NCBI RefSeq assembly: GCF_016792905.1
Contig: NZ_JAEULP010000065.1
Location: 41,628-105,627 of the forward strand
Length of the DNA: 64,000 nucleotides
Direction: 5' to 3'
Source: Tabrizicola sp.
GTDB lineage: Bacteria; Pseudomonadota; Alphaproteobacteria; Rhodobacterales; Rhodobacteraceae
Made by a program: the position numbers and the translations under genes. The notes beneath the pieces are model-generated. The model searched no databases and was not told the origin of the DNA. It worked only from the letters and a program-made list of their open reading frames with translations. Below, piece by piece: positions 61,027 through 64,000 of this stretch. Within the stretch, counting starts at the first letter, position 1. Every line of letters starts with the position of its first letter.

Positions 61027-61230
61027 TCAGCAGGTGATCGTATCGTCGCTGAGCAGGCACTCCTGCGCGTCGCCCAGTTCGTTGCCGATGCCTTCGGCCA
61101 GGTTCGACACGGCCGGGCGGATGAAGTTGAAGACAAGGAGGCCGAGGCCCACGATCGCGGCGGTCAGAACCACCCAGTCAACGGTCACGGCGCCGGCTTC
61201 GTCTTTCAGGAAAGCGGAGAATTTGGTCAT
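61027..61230 (-). CDS. flp: Flp pilin (copy 1, downstream)
   Basis: The product has 67 residues. A short cytoplasmic leader ending EAG (Gly13) is followed by AVTVDWVVLTAAIVGLGLLV, the pilin helix. The tail is IRPAVSNLAEGIGNELGDAQECLLSDDTITC with two cysteines. Canonical Flp has E-Y at +5/+6 after the cleavage; here D18-W19. It is nearly identical to copy 2 except for one residue and the last ten. GGGACAAGACAA precedes the ATG in both. The 338-nt gap 61231-61568 holds its leader, a terminator of copy 2, and no gene. Confidence 0.93.
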   Translation of the reverse strand: MTKFSAFLKDEAGAVTVDWVVLTAAIVGLGLLVFNFIRPAVSNLAEGIGNELGDAQECLLSDDTITC

Positions 61231-61520
61231 TTGTCTTGTCCCTTTCTGTGGTGTTCATGTGTCACTCAACCGGTTCGGGCGGGCCTAGCCCCATGCCGCC
61301 GTTCGGTATGCATCCATTTGGCCTTGCAATCATGGCAGGAATTTGTGCGCGGCGGGGTATTTCCGGGGTTGCGGGCGGTATTCTGGCCTTGCGCTGAAGG
61401 ACTTCGGCCACGCGCAGAAGACGGTGCCAGCGTTGGCGGGATTCGCGCATGGCGGGAGACGCGGCGCGTGCACTATACCAAGGCGTGTTGGGCCAGGTTG
61501 AGCTTAGGGACAAAATGAAA

Positions 61521-61544
61521 CTGGCCGCACTTTCGTGCGGCCAG
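61521..61544 (-). terminator. Terminator after the upstream Flp pilin gene
   Basis: CTGGCCGCAC/GTGCGGCCAG (10-bp stem, GAAA loop on the minus strand) followed by TTTCATTTTG. Confidence 0.8.
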
Positions 61545-61568
61545 TCCCGAAAGAGATCGCAGTGACGA

Positions 61569-61769
61569 TCAGCAGCTGGTGCCGCCCGAGGTCATGCAGG
61601 TCTGAGCGTCGCCCAGTTCGTTGCCGATGCCTTCGGCCAGGTTCGAAACGGCCGGACGGACGAAGTTGAAGACGAGGAGGCCGAGGCCCACGATCGCGGC
61701 GGTCAGAACCACCCAGTCAACGGTCACGGCGCCAGCTTCGTCTTTCAGGAAAGCGGAGAACTTGGTCAT
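61569..61769 (-). CDS. flp: Flp pilin (copy 2, upstream)
   Basis: The product has 66 residues. The first 56 residues equal copy 1 except Val37 for Ile37; the tail is TCMTSGGTSC, again with two cysteines. The leaders of both genes are also alike (GTCTTGTCCCTTTCT on the plus strand and a GTTCGGTATG block further out), so the duplication includes the 5' region. Divergent from the lytic transglycosylase. Confidence 0.93.
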   Translation of the reverse strand: MTKFSAFLKDEAGAVTVDWVVLTAAIVGLGLLVFNFVRPAVSNLAEGIGNELGDAQTCMTSGGTSC

Positions 61770-62116
61770 TTGTCTTGTCCCTTTCTAAGGTGCTCACTTA
61801 ACATTCAACCGCTCCGATCCAGGCTTCGTCTGCTGCCGTTGTCGTTCGGTATGGGTCTATAAAGCCCCCCAAACGTGGCAGCAGTTTGGACGACTTTCGA
61901 AGAATCTTGGTCCTTGTAGAAAATCTGCGTGATATTGGCCAAGCCACGGAAAACAAACGAAAGAAAAGTTAGCAATCTGTTCACGCCTGCATGGTAGGGC
62001 GTGGTTTTTCGGTCAATTCGGGCAGAAATGCCATGATTTGGCGGGAAAAGTTCTGGCCGGTTGCACGGGAACCTGCGATTCTTCGGGCAAAACGACAAGG
62101 CGAGCAGGCCAACGAC

Positions 62117-62968
62117 ATGCCGAAAACTTCATGGATCGCAGCGATTCTCTGCGTGGCTGCCCCGTTCGCGGCAGCTGCGGACGATTTCAGCTTCAAGCGC
62201 GTCAAGGTGGGTGACAGCCTGCCGGGCAAGCGGATCACCGTGCAGATCGACCCGGAAGAACAGGCGCGCTATCTGGCGGCCTTGCCAAAGATCGATCCGA
62301 ACCCGGTGCACGAGCACGAGGAGCCGAAGGTCGCGGACGAGGCGACCGAGAAGCCCGGACCGGCGCCGGCCTCTTCCTATGCCTGGTACTGGGACAAGGT
62401 GCCTACCGGCCTGGGCGAGGCGTCGGACCGCTTCGATCTTGCGCTGGCATCACTGTCCGATGGTCCCAATGGCGCGGCAGTCGGGGCGCCGCGCTTGCAG
62501 CACATGCAGGAGGTCGCCGATGAATACGGCAAGGATATCCTGCGCGCGACGCTGGACACGCGCGTCTCTCCGGCGCTGGTTCTGGCGGTGATCGGAATCG
62601 AAAGCGCAGGCCAGTCGGACGCCGTAAGTTCGGCGGGGGCGGTAGGGTTGATGCAGCTGATCCCGGCCACGGCCGAACGCTTCGGGGTGAAGGATTCCAC
62701 CGACCCTGTCGAGAACATCAGGGGCGGGGTCGCTTACCTGGACTGGCTGCTGAAGGAATTCGACAACGATCCCGTCATGGTGCTGGCAGCCTATAACGCG
62801 GGTGAGGGCGCGGTGCGCGACAACGGCGGCGTGCCGCCCTATGCCGAGACGCGGGACTATGTGCCGAAAGTCCTGGCCGCCTGGCAGGTGGCACAGGGGC
62901 TTTGCGTCAGCCAGCCCCTGCTGGTGACGGACCCCTGCATCTTCCGTACCGACATTGCGGGGCTTTGA
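62117..62968 (+). CDS. Lytic transglycosylase (SLT domain)
   Basis: The product has 283 residues. Signal peptide (MPKTSWIAAILCVAAPFAAAA), a linker, then the SLT domain with VSPALVLAVIGIESAGQSDAVSSAGAVGLMQLIPATAERFGV (catalytic Glu in ESAG), GGVAYLDWLLKEF and VLAAYNAGEGAVRDNGGVPPYAETRDYV. It cuts peptidoglycan, leaving 1,6-anhydroMurNAc, and may open the wall for pili. Start chosen for the signal; a longer frame runs upstream. Convergent, 3 nt apart, with the GNAT gene. Confidence 0.88.
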   Translation: MPKTSWIAAILCVAAPFAAAADDFSFKRVKVGDSLPGKRITVQIDPEEQARYLAALPKIDPNPVHEHEEPKVADEATEKPGPAPASSYAWYWDKVPTGLGEASDRFDLALASLSDGPNGAAVGAPRLQHMQEVADEYGKDILRATLDTRVSPALVLAVIGIESAGQSDAVSSAGAVGLMQLIPATAERFGVKDSTDPVENIRGGVAYLDWLLKEFDNDPVMVLAAYNAGEGAVRDNGGVPPYAETRDYVPKVLAAWQVAQGLCVSQPLLVTDPCIFRTDIAGL

Positions 62969-62971
62969 GCC

Positions 62972-63259
62972 CTAGACGAAGGCGTCGGCCCAGTCGGGGT
63001 GCTTGTGCGCCTGCGCCTTCACGAAGGGGCAAAGGGGGACGATCCTGAAGCCGTCCTTGCGGGCGGCATCAACCATCGCTTGCACCAGCGCAAGTCCCGC
63101 TCCGGTGCCGCGGAAGCTGTCGGGGACGCCGGTGTGGTCAGCGATGAAAAGCGTGGGCGTCGTGACCGAATAGGTAAGTTCCGCCTCTTCCCCGTCGCGG
63201 CGGATCACGAAGCGGCCCCGGGCCGCCTCGTGTTCGCGGGTGACGACGTGGTCAGCCAA
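62972..63259 (-). CDS. Small GNAT-family N-acetyltransferase (YjdJ type)
   Basis: The product has 95 residues if it starts at TTG 63259 (overlapping the CoA-transferase stop by 8 nt), which gives the family-like N-terminus [31 protein letters not shown]; a GTG at 63283 is the alternative. The core is [58 protein letters not shown], the COG2388 GNAT domain. Start uncertain. Confidence 0.8.
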   Translation of the reverse strand: MADHVVTREHEAARGRFVIRRDGEEAELTYSVTTPTLFIADHTGVPDSFRGTGAGLALVQAMVDAARKDGFRIVPLCPFVKAQAHKHPDWADAFV

Positions 63260-63899
63260 CGATCGTCGCCTCGGTCGCGTCACGCAATTCGGCTTCGGTC
63301 ACGCCGGGCGCAAGTTCGACGATATGCAAACCCTTCTTGCCGACATCGAGCACGCCGAGGTTGGTGATGATCCGGTCGACCACGCCCTTGCCGGTCAGCG
63401 GCAGGGAGCACTGGTGCAGGACCTTCGACTCGCCGTGCTTCGAGGTGTGGTCCATCACGACGACCACCCGGCCAACGCCCGCCACCAGGTCCATTGCACC
63501 ACCCATGCCCTTGACGAGCTTGCCGGGGATCATCCAGTTCGCGAGGTCGCCGTTTTCCGCCACCTCCATCGCGCCGAGGATCGCCATCGCGATCTTGCCG
63601 CCACGGATCATCGCGAAGCTGGTGGCAGAATCGAAATAGGCGGTCTGCGGCAGTTCGGTGATCGTCTGCTTGCCCGCGTTGATCAGGTCGGCGTCTTCCT
63701 CGCCCTCATAGGGGAAGGGACCCATGCCGAGCATCCCGTTTTCGGATTGCAAGGTCACGCTGACACCCTTGGGGATGTAGTTCGACACCAGCGTTGGGAT
63801 GCCGATACCGAGGTTGACATAAGTGCCGTCGCGAAGCTCTTGCGCGGCCCGGGCGGCCATGCCGTTGCGGTCCCAGCCTTTGGTTTCCTCGGCCATCAT
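63252..63899 (-). CDS. 3-oxoacid CoA-transferase, subunit B
   Basis: The product has 215 residues. [48 protein letters not shown] (active-site Glu in SENG) and [48 protein letters not shown] are typical of SCOT/acetate CoA-transferase subunit B. It moves CoA between succinyl-CoA and acetoacetate. It overlaps the subunit A gene (ATGA), and its stop overlaps the GNAT start. Confidence 0.95.
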   Translation of the reverse strand: MMAEETKGWDRNGMAARAAQELRDGTYVNLGIGIPTLVSNYIPKGVSVTLQSENGMLGMGPFPYEGEEDADLINAGKQTITELPQTAYFDSATSFAMIRGGKIAMAILGAMEVAENGDLANWMIPGKLVKGMGGAMDLVAGVGRVVVVMDHTSKHGESKVLHQCSLPLTGKGVVDRIITNLGVLDVGKKGLHIVELAPGVTEAELRDATEATIVG

Positions 63900-64000
63900 G
63901 CATTCTCCCGCTTGCGCACGGTGCGCTGTTCGATCCGTTTCTCGTGCTTGCCGGTGACGATGCGACTGACGTAGATGCCCGGCAGGTGAATCGTGTCGGG
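63896..64000 (-). CDS. 3-oxoacid CoA-transferase, subunit A (C-terminal part)
   Basis: Only the last 34 codons are inside. [20 protein letters not shown] and the basic tail [12 protein letters not shown] match the C-terminus of SCOT subunit A. The stop overlaps the subunit B ATG by 4 nt. Confidence 0.88.
   Translation of the reverse strand, partial: PDTIHLPGIYVSRIVTGKHEKRIEQRTVRKRENA

Noticed and set aside
61262-61513. An 83-codon minus-strand frame between the two pilin genes
   Set aside because: Pro/Arg-rich translation with no signal or motif, no clear ribosome site, and it overlaps the leader of the pilin gene.
1-64000. CRISPR array, insertion sequence or prophage
   Set aside because: I looked for regularly spaced repeats, transposase or integrase motifs and phage genes and saw none; the dispersed palindromes are not regularly spaced.

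Overview
The window looks like chromosomal DNA of an alphaproteobacterium of the Rhodobacterales (Rhodobacter/Tabrizicola/Paracoccus-like). It is GC-rich throughout, and nearly all genes use G/C-ending codons. It carries a bacterial type A RNase P RNA, an NDUFS4-type complex I subunit, DUF2927 and DUF1127 proteins, a small cysteine-rich periplasmic protein often labelled 'arginine transporter' in this family, and a Tad pilus locus whose Flp pilins have the motif GAVTVDW. The genus call is inference. I see no insertion sequence, prophage, integrase or CRISPR array. 

Layout. 1-9 kb: end of rpmB, a periplasmic protein, a flavin-reductase-like protein, lepA, then a small accessory island (an AT-richer secreted zincin-like protein and a RelE/Phd toxin-antitoxin pair), three small lipoproteins, purC, a sugar kinase and dtd. 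9-19 kb: an acyl-CoA synthetase, an ABC exporter, a divergent ATP-grasp-like protein, a three-gene overlapping cluster (alpha/beta hydrolase, PLP dehydratase, and a second hydrolase whose catalytic Ser is replaced by Gly), an enolase-superfamily enzyme, tRNA-Arg(UCU), a GNAT enzyme and the NDUFS4-like subunit. 19-24 kb: a methyltransferase, uvrB and a DUF72 protein, with many short GTAGGG-type palindromes between genes. 24-30 kb: a compact minus-strand operon (27-residue membrane peptide, XpaC-like, TelA, DUF2927 lipoprotein, SPFH-GYF2, zinc-ribbon membrane protein); this is the best candidate for a poorly described system. 30-41 kb: RluB-type pseudouridine synthase, tadA deaminase, UPF0173 hydrolase, DUF1127 protein, gatCA, a lipoprotein, an amidase, rnpB, rpmG, a VIT transporter, a BI-1 protein, a LysR regulator and a quinone oxidoreductase. 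41-49 kb: an XRE regulator behind a near-perfect sigma-54 promoter, hisN, 8-oxoguanine deaminase, RraB-like protein, guanine deaminase, mgtE and 5-formyl-THF cyclo-ligase. 49-62 kb: a Tad (Flp) pilus locus on the minus strand, from two nearly identical pilin genes through cpaB, cpaC, an OmpA lipoprotein, cpaE, cpaF, tadB, tadC, two TPR lipoproteins and the prepilin peptidase to an AAA ATPase. 62-64 kb: a lytic transglycosylase, a GNAT protein and a 3-oxoacid CoA-transferase. 

Non-coding structure. Two families of dispersed intergenic elements stand out. One begins with a TGTCCAC-N-GTGGACA palindrome placed at or within about 10 nt of a stop codon (three copies). The other begins GTAGGG/GTAGGT and twice supplies the stop codon of the upstream gene.
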